Source: Clarkia xantiana subsp. parviflora
Lineage: Eukaryota > Streptophyta > Magnoliopsida > Myrtales > Onagraceae
NCBI GenBank assembly: GCA_036873135.1
Contig: JAPTYO010000008.1
Span: forward strand, 41,764,819-41,828,818
Length of the DNA stretch: 64,000 bases
Direction: 5' to 3'
In this document: one piece after another, positions 10,667 to 22,500 of the stretch
How the letters are laid out: each line of letters starts with the position of its first letter
Numbering within the stretch: the stretch's first letter is position 1
The notes under the pieces: generated by a model
Seen by the model: the letters and a program-made list of their open reading frames with translations, nothing else
Told to the model about the DNA's origin: nothing
The model's database searches: none
Translations under genes and position numbers: made by a program

Positions 10667-13140
10667 TCAAGTCCCATATGACGATGCTCCTGATTTAAGT
10701 GGACACGTTGTCTTATTGTGCCCTTCCTGCCTACAAATCTTGCATTTTTTCTTCGCTCCAGGCTGACGCTCGTCCATCTCGTTATGCATCCTTGTTTTCC
10801 TTCGCCCCCGTCCGGATATTAGCATACTAAGATCAACAACAACAGTTAGACCCGTCCACGCCGGCCATTCAATTGATGGACCCAAAGGTTGAAAACCATG
10901 GCGGTACATTTTCCTGTATTTGTTTATCCTAAAGTAACGGTCAACACCTTCGATATAGCTTGTATTCGTTGCACGGTAGGCTCACATCGCGTGCTTGCAA
11001 GGTCTCCCGAACACAGTCCATTCATTGCACGTACAATGCTTATCTTCGAGCTCGACGATATACGTGCTTCCAGTACAGGAGCAGACTTCATATCTTGCTC
11101 TATTTACTCCGTATGTGTACTTCGTTGCAGTAAATTCCTTCGAAGCCTCTTCTGCCGTGTTTAGAAGGTCTCTTATCTGTTTAAGAAATTTTGTGATTCT
11201 GAGAAATTTGACGTTCGACCTTCTCAGTTCGCTCCGTCCAGTAAGCATTCATCTTCTTGAATGATTTCAGAAGAATAGCAGTAACTGGTAACCCCCTCGC
11301 TTCCTTCAACACAGCATTGAACACCTCCGCCTGATTTGTTGTCATATTCCCGTATCGGAGACCATCACCATGAGCTCTACTCCACGCGCTAAACATTCCA
11401 CATCCATCCATGAAGCGTTGGTACTTTCCGTTTTCAGCATTGTACCACTGATGGTACTCTCGTTCAAATACATGTTTGTTTGAAGTCCACACCAGATGGC
11501 CGAATGCTTTCTTCAGCTCGACATTCTTGAAGTGTGTATTGAAGTTGCTCAACAAATGTCGAGCACAATACCTGTGAGAACCAACTCCCTCTGGATACCA
11601 CTGCCTAACAGCTTTAAGAATACTAACGTGTCGATCAGACATAATACATACATGGCGCTTATCCTTTGTCACATGCGCCCGGAGACGCTCTAAGAACCAA
11701 CTCCATGTATCATCACTCTCTTTGTCGCACAAACAAAATGTCAATGGAACGATTTGGTTATCGGCATCGTACGCAACTGCCACGAGAAGTTTACCGGTAT
11801 ACTTCCCATACAGATGTGTGCCATCGATCCTGATTAAAGGTCGACAATGTCGAAACCCCTTAATAGATGGCCCAAACACCCAAAACCATTTATCGAAAGT
11901 AGAAATCTCACCAAATTGACGCTTCCACGTGTAGTCAAATACCGTGCCCGGATTATAATGCGCAATTTCCGTCATGAGTCGTGAAAACGTCCAAAAGCCG
12001 ACTTGTGAGTGCCGTAAAGACCATCCATGACTTGCTTCTTTGTGTACCATATCTTACGGTAACTTGGCATCTCCCTCCATTTGTTTCTTACAATTTTTTT
12101 CAAATCAGCGATCTTTATCTTGTGATTATCTTTTACGTGATCGTAAATACAATCGTAGATAATCCTGTTATCTAGATTGCTATTCTGGGTGATCATCTTT
12201 TCATTCACACATGAGTGGGGAGGGCCTAACGACTGTATCGTCCATCTACCAAGTATCTTCTTCGTTGCATATAGAAACCACGAACACTCATTGTTCTTGC
12301 ATATGAATCGGATCTTAGTAGTACTAGATGTAGGAGTTCTGCATTCTCGGGCATTCTTGATGTGCCAATCTTTAAAAGCCTCTTGAAGTTCTTCTTTGCT
12401 GTTGTATTTTTTTCCAACTTCGAACTCGTTCACATCATATGATGCATACTCGTCTTGAACACTCCAATCAGTGCACTGCAGTTTTTCCTCCAAGTCTCCC
12501 TCATTCCAATCCTCCGGGCAATAGTATTCTAGCTCTTCTTCATTGGCCTCATCGGAATTTGCCTCATCGTCAACCGCAGCTAAAACAGCTTCGAGTTCTC
12601 CTAAATCCACGATTTCTTCATCTACCCCAACCGGCACTCCAGCATTACCGCATTCTCCTTCTTGGACAGTGTTGCTGCATTCACCATCCGTAGGATCCCC
12701 CCTAATAATCCAAGACGCGACATATGCTCTACTAGGTCATAATCTGCTGGATCAGACAACCTCCGTTCAATGTACACCTCTTCAACTGAGTGGACATCGT
12801 CATCTTCGTCCCCTATAGGCCTGGGTAGGACAAACACTTCTACCCAGTCGGTGGGAGTGTCCATCAGAAGGCACTGCCACCACTCCAGACTATCTATTTG
12901 GACAAACAGTCCTTCATCGTTTACACACCAAAGCGCTGGTATCTCAATACCAGTAACATTTGATGCAAACAACTTTGCGTCACGAAAGGTGATGTCCCGA
13001 TCAATTGGGAACTCGGCCATTATACCATCCATGTACTCAACCCTATAACCCCCAACGTGAACCCATCCGCCATATCGAAAACGTATGGTAAACACATCCG
13101 GGTTAAAGATTCCTAATGTTGATGAAATGTGCATCCACAA
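10667..13140 (-). pseudogene. MuDR-type MULE transposase, broken
   Basis: Minus-strand transposase gene in four overlapping pieces. 13140-12622: an N-terminal domain starting MWMHISSTLGIFNP and ending in an acidic stretch. 12637-11972: acidic linker, then the MuDR DNA-binding-type region with NNECSWFLYATKK and the CNEKMIT zone. 12050-11181: the MULE DDE catalytic core, with IDGTHLYGKYTGKLLVAVAY, CIMSDRH, the CARHLL motif and the late catalytic Glu region (NQAEVFNAVLKEARGLP). 11248-10667: a SWIM zinc finger (HCTCNEWTVFGRPCKH) and a C-terminal CCHC knuckle (CKICRQEGHNKTTC). Lesions: reading-frame changes near 12630, 12000 and 11200 and an in-frame stop at 10982-10984 straight after the SWIM finger. 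An active enzyme binds the terminal repeats and cuts in the nucleus; this copy cannot make it. The convergent PMD gene lies downstream. Confidence 0.9.
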
Positions 13141-13149
13141 AATAGTTAA

Positions 13150-14455
13150 ATCTATATAATAATAAAAAGAATTAGTATAATTTAAAATATTCGTTTCATA
13201 TCTCCATGTATAGTTTTAAAAGCTATCATTGAACAAAAATATGTTACATGTTGTCTTATTTTGAAAATAATAATAATAATAATGTTGATATTTATAGCAT
13301 TATAATCTATGTACGCAAAAATAAAAAGAATCAGTATAATTTAAAATATTAGTTTCATATCTCCATGTATAGTTTTAAAAACTATCGTTGAACGAAAATA
13401 ATTATTATACATGTTGTCTTATTTTGAAAAAAAAAACACATAATAATGTTAATACTTATAGCATTCTAATCTACGTACGCAAAAATAAAAAGAATCAGTA
13501 TAATTTAAAATATTAGTTTCATATCTCCATGTATAGTTTTAAAAACTATCGTTGAACAAAATTATGTTACATATTGTCTTACTTTGAAAAAAAAAAACAC
13601 ATAATAATGTTGATATTTATAGCATTATAATCTACGTACGCAAAAATAAAAAGAATTAGTATAATTTTAAATATTAGTTTCATATCTCCATGTATAGTTT
13701 TAAAAACTATCGTTGAACAAAAATATGTTACATGTTGTCTTATTTTGAAAAAAAAAACAAACACATAATAATGTTGATATTTATAGCATTATAATCTACG
13801 TACGCAAAAATAAAAAGAATTAGTATAATTAAAAATATTTGTTTCATATCTCCATGTATAGTTTTAAAAACCATCGTTGAACAAAAATATGTTACATGTT
13901 GTCTTATTTTGGAAAAAAAAAACATATAATTATGTTGATATTTATAGTATTATAATCTACGTACGCAAAAATAAAAAGAATTAGTATATTTTACATACAT
14001 TCGTTTCATATCTCCGTGTATAGGTTTAAAAACTATCGTTGAACAAAAATATGTTACATGTTGTCTTATTTTGAAAAAAAAAAAAAACACATAATAATGT
14101 TGATATTTATAGCATTATAATCTACGTACGCAAAAATAAAAAGAATCAGTATAATTTAAAATATTAGTTTCATATCTCCAGGTATAGTTTTAAAAACTAT
14201 CGTTGAACAACATTATGTTACATGTTGTCTTACTTTGAAAAAAAAACACATAATAATGTTGATATTAATAGCATTCTAATCTACGTACGCAAAAAAAATT
14301 ATCGATATAATTTCAAAATTTTTGTTTCATATCTCCATGTATAGTTGTAAAAACTATCATTGACAACAAAATTATATTACATGTTGTCTTATTTTGAAAA
14401 AAAAAAACACATAATAATGTTAATACTTATAGCATTCTAAGATACGTACGCATCA
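13150..14455. repeat. Subterminal tandem array, ~160-bp unit, about 8 copies
   Basis: Units share ATAAAAAGAATTAGTATAAT, CATATCTCCATGTATAG, ACTATCGTTGAACAAAA, a poly-A run with ACACATAATAATGTTGATA, and TCTACGTACGCAAAA. The TACGTACGC landmark recurs about every 160-163 bp from ~13308 to ~14447. The array fills the space between the transposase start and the right terminal repeat. It is AT-rich and non-coding. Confidence 0.9.
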
Positions 14456-14504
14456 TACTGTATACCATTATAACATATATGTATATCTTCAAACTTAGCA
14501 AATT

Positions 14505-15076
14505 TATAGGAGAGGTGCACATAATACCCTCGGTTGCTTCCCACGAGCAGTTCTCCTACTTGAACTTCCTTCAGCAGTCATTGAGTAGATGAACTTATGA
14601 AATTTTTGAATGTTGAATGTAAGAGAGTAGTAAATTGTTAGAGGGTAATAAATTGTATGAGGTATGAAGTTAGATAGTGGTGGGTTGTATGTGTATATAT
14701 AGAGAAAGATATAATGAGTTAAAAAAAAATGGAAACTGAATTTAAAAAAAAAAAAAAAAAATTGACTGGTCAATCAGACCGGTCCGTGACCGGTCATATC
14801 AGCCAGCAAGGGTCCCTTGCTGGCTGGTCCAGATTCCCTTGGTCGGCCCGACCAAGGGAATCCAATGCCACTTGGCCGGGTCGGGGGGACCCGGCCAAGT
14901 GGTTCAAATTTTGAACTGCTTGGCCGGGTCTCCCCGGCTCGGCCAAGTGAGTTCCAAAATTTGAATCACTTGGCCGGGTCCCCCCGACCCGGCCAGACCG
15001 AAATTTTACAATCTTTGTTTTTTTAGCCTATATTTGTGTTTGGTTTTGCATGTAGACCTATTTTGGTCAATAACTC
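14505..15076 (-). repeat. MULE right terminal inverted repeat (572 bp)
   Basis: Reverse complement of the left arm without the nested insertion; it therefore shows the empty site of that insertion (around 14655-14670). It carries a mirrored copy of the first PMD exon, with an ATG at 14581 on the minus strand followed by codons for TAEGSSSRRTARGKQP, then a stop near 14505. The GC-rich GGCCGGGTC block is at 14870-15000 and a TATATATA run at 14694-14700. Confidence 0.9.
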
Positions 15077-15085
15077 ACTATTGGT
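15077..15085. repeat. 9-bp target-site duplication of the MULE, right copy
   Basis: ACTATTGGT, identical to 6050-6058; the Copia A LTR continues directly after it with GTGCCAAATTGC. Confidence 0.93.
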
Positions 15086-15349
15086 GTGCCAAATTGCTTC
15101 CGAGCATTCAGTCCGAGGTTCTGTCCCCGTTGAAGAATCGATCAGAGGATTTGTTGTGGAGCTTATACCGCATAGGAGTTCTTCTCACAAAGAACTTGTA
15201 CGGGTTCCGACCGGAGGATCAGAACTCCCTCCACAATGTTCTTGGGCTGGAAAGTTATTGAGGTATGTGTACATTATTCCACTGCGAAATTAGATTACTT
15301 ACAAGTACACGTTTAGCATTCCGTAATATTACGTCCCCGTAATCCAACA
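15086..15349 (+). repeat. Copia A 3' LTR, right part (264 bp)
   Basis: Continues the LTR after the MULE: GTGCCAAATTGCTT, the GATCAGAGG and GACCGGAGGATC blocks, ending CCCCGTAATCCAACA at 15349. Each block matches the LTR of Copia B (for example 25876-26144). Confidence 0.88.
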
Positions 15350-16670
15350 ATATATATATATATTTCGGCCAAAGTACTAACATATATATATATTTATTGC
15401 CAAAATTCTATCTATAAGATTAAATTAATCAACAATATATATATATATACATATGAAAAAAAAAAACGGCACAATATATAATATATATATTTATTATTGT
15501 CAATATCTTAAATAGGGTAACAAATATACTGACAATATATTTTCTCAATCTTTTAGGCAATTAAATCTATCAATAATATCTTTAACCGTATTAAATATTT
15601 AGATATATTGATAGTTATATACATTTCTATATATTAATGTGAATCTATCCTAATGTTCCCAATTATAGATATATTGTTACCTTAATTAAAAGTTAAAATA
15701 TGGTAAACAATATTATTTTGATATTTCGGCCGAAATTAGCTTTCTTGGAGCCTAAGAAATTAAAAAAAAAAATTACCTTATAATTTTAGGGTTTGGCCGA
15801 AATAAACATGTAATTGGGAACAAGTGGTCAAATTTCAAGATCAAATTTTAATAAGATCTACAATCCAATGTTTGATTTTGATAAATATTACACTTTTCTT
15901 GAAGATCATGAACATCAAATTAACCAAGAACATCATGAAAATTTCGGATTCGCCAACAACCCCAAAAACTCAAAAATTTAAAATTTTCTTTTAAAAATTT
16001 TGGTTTTTACTTTTAAACTTCAAGGACACCAAGTTATCAAAATCGTGAACTCCTAACACAGGCTCTGATACCACTATTAGATTACGGGGAGTAATCACTA
16101 CGGATACTAAATCATGGTACATGCTAGTAATCGAAATTACGCTGCAGAAGATTCGCACATACCTCAAAGATGATCTGTAGTCCTTAGATCTTTCTGCAGG
16201 GAGTTCACGATCCTCCGGTCGGGACCCGTAGAGGTTCTTGTTAGAGAAGGCCTACGCAGTACAAGCTCCACAGCAAAGACTCTGATCGATTCTTGGCACA
16301 GGGACAGATCTATGGAGTGTTTGCTTAGAAAGCAAATTGGCCACCTTGGGTGAGGGATTCTGCCGAAATACCTAGGTGTGGGGTGGAGGGTTTTTCTCTC
16401 TAAAACACTCTGATGAGGGAATAGTGATTAAACCTAAAAATCCCTAGCACCATATATTTATAGGAGGAGCAAAGTGGACAAAAGTCAACTTTGCCCTCAC
16501 ATCTTATTTCGGCCGGCCATGCATAGGAGAGGCCCATAATTTGGGCCTCTCATGTCAATTGGGATTTGGGTCTAGCCCAATTACCCTAATGTGACATGTA
16601 CCTAATTTTTTTAGGTAAACTATACATTTTATGGTCTACCAATTACGGCGCCCATCACCATATGCTTACA
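15350..16670 (-). mobile_element. Copia C: inverted 5' end (LTR, PBS, leader) of the same copia family
   Basis: On the minus strand it reads TGTAAGCATATGGTGATGGG from 16670, an LTR to 16075, a primer-binding site TGGTATCAGAGC at 16073-16062, and then an AT-rich leader to 15350. This is the same order and sequence as 17568-18900 in Copia B. It stops exactly where the Copia A LTR ends, at an (AT)n stretch, so the simplest reading is that Copia A inserted into the leader of this older inverted copy and that the rest of Copia C lies left of the window. No coding region of it is in the window. Confidence 0.8.
16075..16670 (-). repeat. Copia C 5' LTR (596 bp, inverted)
   Basis: Reverse-strand LTR starting TGTAAGCATATGG at 16670 and ending at 16075, next to PBS complement GCTCTGATACCA (16062-16073). 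The LTR carries the same TATAAATA region (near 16455) and GGCCGGCC-containing block as the Copia B LTRs. Confidence 0.85.
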
Positions 16671-16800
16671 GTAATAACATGGGAAAAAATTCTAATTGTT
16701 GGATAAGCACTAAAATCGATGCATATGAACGCATATATGTAATATCCATCTATTTATGCCTAAGCATGTAATAGTATATGGACATGGATGCAACTAGGTG
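16671..16800. other. Unassigned flank between Copia C and the MITE
   Basis: AT-rich, no gene seen. With 17370-17567 and the sequence after 26149 it formed one stretch before the MITE and Copia B inserted. Confidence 0.5.
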
Positions 16801-17361
16801 TAGCGGTGAAATCGGACCGGTCGGAGCGGTTTTTAGCTTGTTTCGGTCGGGTATTTTCGGTCCGGTTTTTTCCTTAAAAAATCCGACCAAAAAACCGTTT
16901 GAGGAAAAATTAACCGTCCATTAGTAGTACGGTTTTTTCGTTCGGTTTTCGGTTTAAACCGAAAATCCAATATTAGCAATTACCATTATAATTTTTTGTC
17001 ATTTTCATGGACTATATCAAATCAAAATAATAAATTAATACCATTATTATAATTAAATAAATTATATAATAAAAGTAGAAAAAATAATATTCATAAGTGC
17101 ATTTTTTACAATTTATATTAACCTAATTAATTAATTATATTGATTAATATCAAATAATATAACATATGTTGTATATATTTAATTAGCATAATGGTCGGTT
17201 CGGTCCCTACAGTCCTCAAAGATAAAAATCCAAACCAGACCGTAAATCGGAACTAGAGCAAAAAAAAAACAAACTGAATATTTCGGATTCGGTTTTTTCG
17301 TTCCGGACCGGTTCGTTTTTCACCGGATTTTCGGACCAACCGGATTTTGGTTTCACCACTA
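16801..17361. mobile_element. hAT-type MITE (561 bp)
   Basis: Terminal inverted repeats TAGCGGTGAAATCGG... and ...GGTTTCACCACTA, flanked by a perfect 8-bp duplication ACTAGGTG (16793-16800 and 17362-17369). Ends of the form TAGNGGTG and an 8-bp duplication are typical of hAT elements. The ends are filled with GGTCCGGT/ACCGGACC-like repeats and the centre is AT-rich. It has no coding capacity. Confidence 0.92.
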
Positions 17362-17567
17362 ACTAGGTGTATATATATCAATCATGGATATATTCGTAAG
17401 CGTGTATTAAAACACTGACGTTTGGTGAAAACGAACGCCTATGAGTCAAAAGGGGTTACCTTTGTGTCAATTTTGCGAGTAAATACCTCGGCTGAAAATA
17501 TCGAGTCCCCTTGAGAATGTGTTGACATTTTTTGCTCGGGTTGTCCCTTGAATTGGTAAGGTTGTAT

Positions 17568-18167
17568 TGTAAGCATATGGTGATGGGCGTCGTAATTGGT
17601 AGCCAATAATATGCATAGTTTACCTAGGAAAATTAGGTATATGTCACATTAAGGTAATTTGGCCAGACCCAAATCCCAATTGACATGAGATGCCCAAATT
17701 ATAGGTCTCCCCTATGCATGGCCGGCCGAAACCTAGGTGTGGGCAAATTGGACTTTTGTCCACTTTGCTCCTCCTAAATACATGGTGTTAGGAGAATTTT
17801 AGGGTTAATCACTATTCCCTCATTAGAGTGTTTTAGAGAGAAAAACCCTCAACCCGAAACCATAGAGTTTCGGCAGAACCTACCTTCTACCAAGGGTGTG
17901 CCAATTTTCTTTCCAAACAAACACTCCAGAAATCTGTCCCCGTGCCAAGAATCGATCAGAGGCTTTGCTATGGAGCTTGTACCATATAGGGCTTCTCTAA
18001 CAAGAACCTCTACGGGTCCCGACCGGAGGATCGTGAACTCCCTCCTGAGAAGATCTTGGGTCTACGGATCATCTTAAAGGTATGTGCGAATCTTCCGCTG
18101 CATAATTCTGATCACTAGCATGTACTTTGTTTAAGTATCCGTAGTGATTACTCCCCGTATTCTAACA
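17568..18167 (+). repeat. Copia B 5' LTR (600 bp)
   Basis: TGTAAGCATATGG...CCGTATTCTAACA, followed after one base by the PBS. Same length as the rejoined Copia A LTR. Confidence 0.92.
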
Positions 18168-18168
18168 G

Positions 18169-18180
18169 TGGTATCAGAGC
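18169..18180 (+). other. Copia B primer-binding site
   Basis: TGGTATCAGAGC, complementary to the 3' end of plant initiator tRNA-Met, one base after the 5' LTR. Confidence 0.9.
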
Positions 18181-18845
18181 CTGTGTTAGGAGTTCATGAT
18201 TTTGATAAACAAGTGTTCTCGAAATTTGAAATAAAAATAAAAAATTTCAAAAAGAAAATTTTAAATTTTCGATTTTTAGGGGTGTTGGTGAATCCGAAAT
18301 TTTCATGATGTTCTTGGTTAATTTGATGTTCATGATCTTCAAGAAAGAAAAAAAGGGTGATATTTATCAAAATCGAACATTGGATTGTAGATCTTATTAA
18401 AATTTTATCTTAAAATTTGACCACTTGTTCCCAATTTAAATGTTTGTGCCGAAACCCTAGGTGAATTACAAGGTAAAAAATTTAAATTTCTTAATCACCA
18501 AAAAACATATTTCGGCCGAAATTTTTAAAATTATATTATTTACCATATTTTAATTTTTAATTAACGTAACAATATATCTATAATTGGGAACATTAGGATA
18601 GATTCACATTAATATATAGAAATATATATAACTATCAATATATCTATATATTTTATAGGGTTAAAGATATTATTGACAGATTTAATTGCCTAAAAGATTG
18701 AGAAAATATATTATTAGTATATTTGTTACCCTATTTAAGATATTGACAATAAATAAATATATATATTATATATTGTGCCGATTTTTACATATATATATAT
18801 ATATATATTGTTGATTGATTTAATCTTATAGATAGAATCTTAGCA

Positions 18846-18884
<39 letters not shown>

Positions 18885-19059
18885 TTATTATAGTCCGAAG
18901 ATTATATATATATTTAATATCTGAAATTATTTTATATAATTAATGTTACTTGGTGGCTAAGTTAAACATTTTTGGACTTTAAAACCCTACTTAGGCAACA
19001 AGTAAACATTTCGGCTCAACCTTTGAAATTTTAAGTATTGGGCCGGTCCAATATGTCAA

Positions 19060-19330
19060 ACTGGGACGGATTTAAATCGAACCGGGTTTTCTCAATCGGT
19101 TCGACCTAGTCGGGTCAGGTCGAACCGGGGTAATTAAGTGGATCTAACCGAACCGGTTTTGTGTGTTGAACCGAACTAAACCCTATTTTATTGGACCGGT
19201 TCTGACCGAACCATATTAAAAATTAAAATCGGACCGAACCAGATTTTAAATCTGACCGAACCGGATTTATCCGAACCAGACCCGAACAGGATTTTTCAGA
19301 CCGGACCGAACCAGACCAAATCAGACCGAA
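19060..19330 (+). repeat. Cluster of ACCGAACC-type motifs in the Copia B leader
   Basis: Within about 270 bp, degenerate GACCGAACCGG / GAACCGGTT words recur more than ten times at irregular spacing. They are non-coding. Confidence 0.75.
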
Positions 19331-19554
19331 ATTGACTTAACGGAAATGATTTTCAAAATCGAATTCAAGTCAATTAGAACAAATAGGGTGGTCAAGTTTT
19401 AAAATCCAAATGTTTATGAACCTCTAAATGGACTACACAGTGCTCATATGGTTGCTAACCTTTATGCCTTATTTCGATTATGGGGATGGATCTCGGAGAT
19501 ACATATTTTTGGGACTGGATTAATTAGAGGGCTGAATTGAAATTGTTTATTATT

Positions 19555-19595
<41 letters not shown>

Positions 19596-22500
19596 TGATT
19601 AGAAATGTTGTCTTGAGTTAGTCAAGCTAGCTAGACATTGCATGTTGTGGGCGAAGCGCTGGTTAAATATATGGACTGCGCACTAGAATAGACATGCTGT
19701 GATGGTTGGAAATACCTAAGATTCATGTCTAGAATGTTGCGTAATTGAATATAAGCATGAATTGCAAATCAGCCCCTAATGTTTAAAATTATTTTAAAGT
19801 CGAAAACCAGTCGCCAAATATGTATGATGGATATGAATGATTCATGTTTGACATGTATGCTAGAATGTTTAGGATGTAGTCGCATTTGATAATTTACTTG
19901 GAAGTAGAATTATGTATGCAAGCATGAGTTCCTCGAAACATTAGACGCATGACGCATAAGCATGAGTATAGTTTGTTTGATGAATGTTACTTGTGTATGA
20001 TAATTTACGTGGTTAGTAGAATTATATATGCATGAGTGAATTCATCGGAATATTTTTCCAAAATAAAAAAAAGGGTCTTGGGAAAGCCATGATCGGGTAT
20101 GCTTGTTTTAAAATTCCCGTTCTGGTAATTTGCGAGTAAAATCGTTTTAAAAGACTGATCTATTAGATTGAAAACGACGGTAATGTGAACTCTTTCACAG
20201 CCATCTTCCATTGGTTTACTGGTGGTCGGTTGGTTTAGATGGCTGAGGAATCATTATTTGTCGGATTCAATCTTATTAGATATCTAATGTATGCAATTCT
20301 TTCTCAAAATGTTATTGTCTCCCTGATTTTTGCATAATCATCAATGTGTTATTTTGAATTGGTTGAATTAGTGCGATTCGATATTCCTCGCAATCTTGAT
20401 GGTATGAATCATGATGAATAAAAGGAGTACGTGTTGAACTCTCTACTACGATTCCGAAAAGTGGAGAGGACAACTACGGATGAATATAGTAGTCTGTATG
20501 GTTTTGACAATGAGAGACGAATGTAATAATTTGTTTCACCAAGCATGGGAATAAATTCTTTGATGATCTGGACGCATATGTGGTGATACATTCAACCATA
20601 GCAAATGGGGGTTGAAGAAGACTATTGCAACCAGGCAATGTTGCAGCTTAGTATCCCTTTGCATCCGCCTCGGTGGAAGCAAGGATGCAAAAGCTAAACT
20701 TTTCGATTGAACGTGATGGTATTCTCACTTTCCATGGACGCTGGTGTAAAATCTGCTCAAGACCTTCGCAGTGAAAGGTCAACATGGAAACGATGTATAT
20801 GGTTGTCTGATGTTGACAGGACTCAATAACCTTGAGTTTGATCAAGTGCAGTAACCACAGCAGTGAAAGGGAAACCTTAATTTCTCACCATACTAAGCTC
20901 GAAAGAAGTCAACCATGGTATGCATGGCAAGGAGAGAACTGGACTAAATAGGTCCTATACGATAATATAGAGGTTTAAACATCGTTGATAAAGTGCGTCC
21001 CTAGCATGCCTCGTATATCGTGAGTATAAAGCTGTGAAATGTTTTATACGGAAAAAAAAATCATCTAATGTGATTCGCTCGTGAATCTACTCAGATATAG
21101 TGTCCAACTCAAAGTTCTCGACTATATACACGACTAGCATGGATTAAATATGCGAATTTCAAATCAAGAACCATACCATTGTCATATATCAATCATTGTT
21201 CGTTTTAATTACTAAAATTTTGGTTATTTCGAGATTCAGAGTTATTAAATAAAGTAATTGTAGCTCGATTCGAAGCACAATTTTCTTATCAATTTAACGA
21301 CTCGGTGAAAGGGGACGATCCGATATGAAAATTCAAACCCACGGGTTTGGAACCAAATTTTCGGCCAGGTAAAATTGGTCGAATAAAACGAAACGATTCA
21401 CGTACTCCGTCATCTCAGTCGGGACAACTGAACTGAACATATACATCGATTGCTTAAGTAGATCGAAAAATTTAGTATTTCTTAATTATTAGTATTTCAT
21501 TGAATGAAATAATCTGTAAAGTTGATCATGTGCGAAACCGATTGGATTAAATTGAATTAAATTCAGAAATGAAACGATTCAACCTAGGATTAAAACTACG
21601 GTGAATAGCGCTACGCGCAAGTGGACCTCGATAGACGGAACACATAATTTCAAAATACGAATTTAATGATGAAGTGTCTGAATGATGATGTGCTGAATTT
21701 TCGTTTGCATTCCCTTGGAAACAACTTATTGATTCCATTTACATCGGTACGAAGTAGGCTTCGGAAAGCTACCACGATCTTGTAAAAGTATCAACTGACA
21801 CATAGGGTGCAAACCCAAGATGCTCAGTTCGGAGATGGGATAAAATCTCTGAGATAAGTTTGCAAACGAAGAAGGATGAAGTCGGTTAAAAAAATTTCCT
21901 TCTGTACGCCTTGAACGATAAGTCAGGCTAGGCATTCAAATCAAATGTTCGAGTCACACACTTCTGGAAGCATAGTCTATAAACATAATGTTAGAGTCAC
22001 TTAATCAGCTGTTCCCTAAGGGATGATGAGAGGTGATTCACATTCATGTAAAACTGTGTTCCACTGAAATTGGTATGACACGCCACCATAAAAAGGCTGA
22101 AGAGTGATAATGAATTAAATCATATCACCATGCAACATTAATTTGCGCATTAAACACGTATTTAGGACAAGAGTATGTTAAGTACTCTTTGAAAATACAT
22201 GTTTACAGCTTAAAGACATGGTACCGTGGTCGAACATGTGACATTACATACTTGAGAACGAATCTTCCAATGCAATGACAGTTCAGAATAATGAGTCTTG
22301 ACAGAATCAAGAGCAAGATATTACAGATAATAGGTCTCACTTAATTCGAGTGGGAGAGATTTGAACCAGCAACTCAAGTGAATGACATGGTAAATAATAA
22401 TGAGAACATTTTCATAATAAATCCAGTGGGAGGACTAAACACATACCACAAGTAATCACTGTTGTTGTTTGGACGAATCAAGTTGAACCTGATTATCGTA

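Larger units (their letters stand above)
6059..15076. mobile_element. MULE (Mutator-like element) with PMD gene and MuDR-type transposase
   Basis: A 9018-bp DNA transposon. Both ends read GAGTTwTT-like sequence followed by ACCAAAATAGG in inverted orientation, and it is flanked by a perfect 9-bp duplication ACTATTGGT (6050-6058 and 15077-15085). Removing the element and one duplication restores a continuous 600-bp Copia LTR, so the boundaries are well supported. The inverted repeats are about 560-570 bp, which is Mutator-like. It carries on + a spliced PMD gene (7423-9641) and on - a broken MuDR-type transposase (10667-13140), the two converging, and an eight-fold ~160-bp repeat array between the transposase and the right arm. 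A smaller element (6463-7346) is nested in the left arm. Confidence 0.93.

Noticed and set aside
18169..18180. tRNA-like sequence TGGTATCAGAGC (also 16062-16073, 62573-62584)
   Set aside because: Only the primer-binding complement of a tRNA end next to LTRs; no cloverleaf around it.
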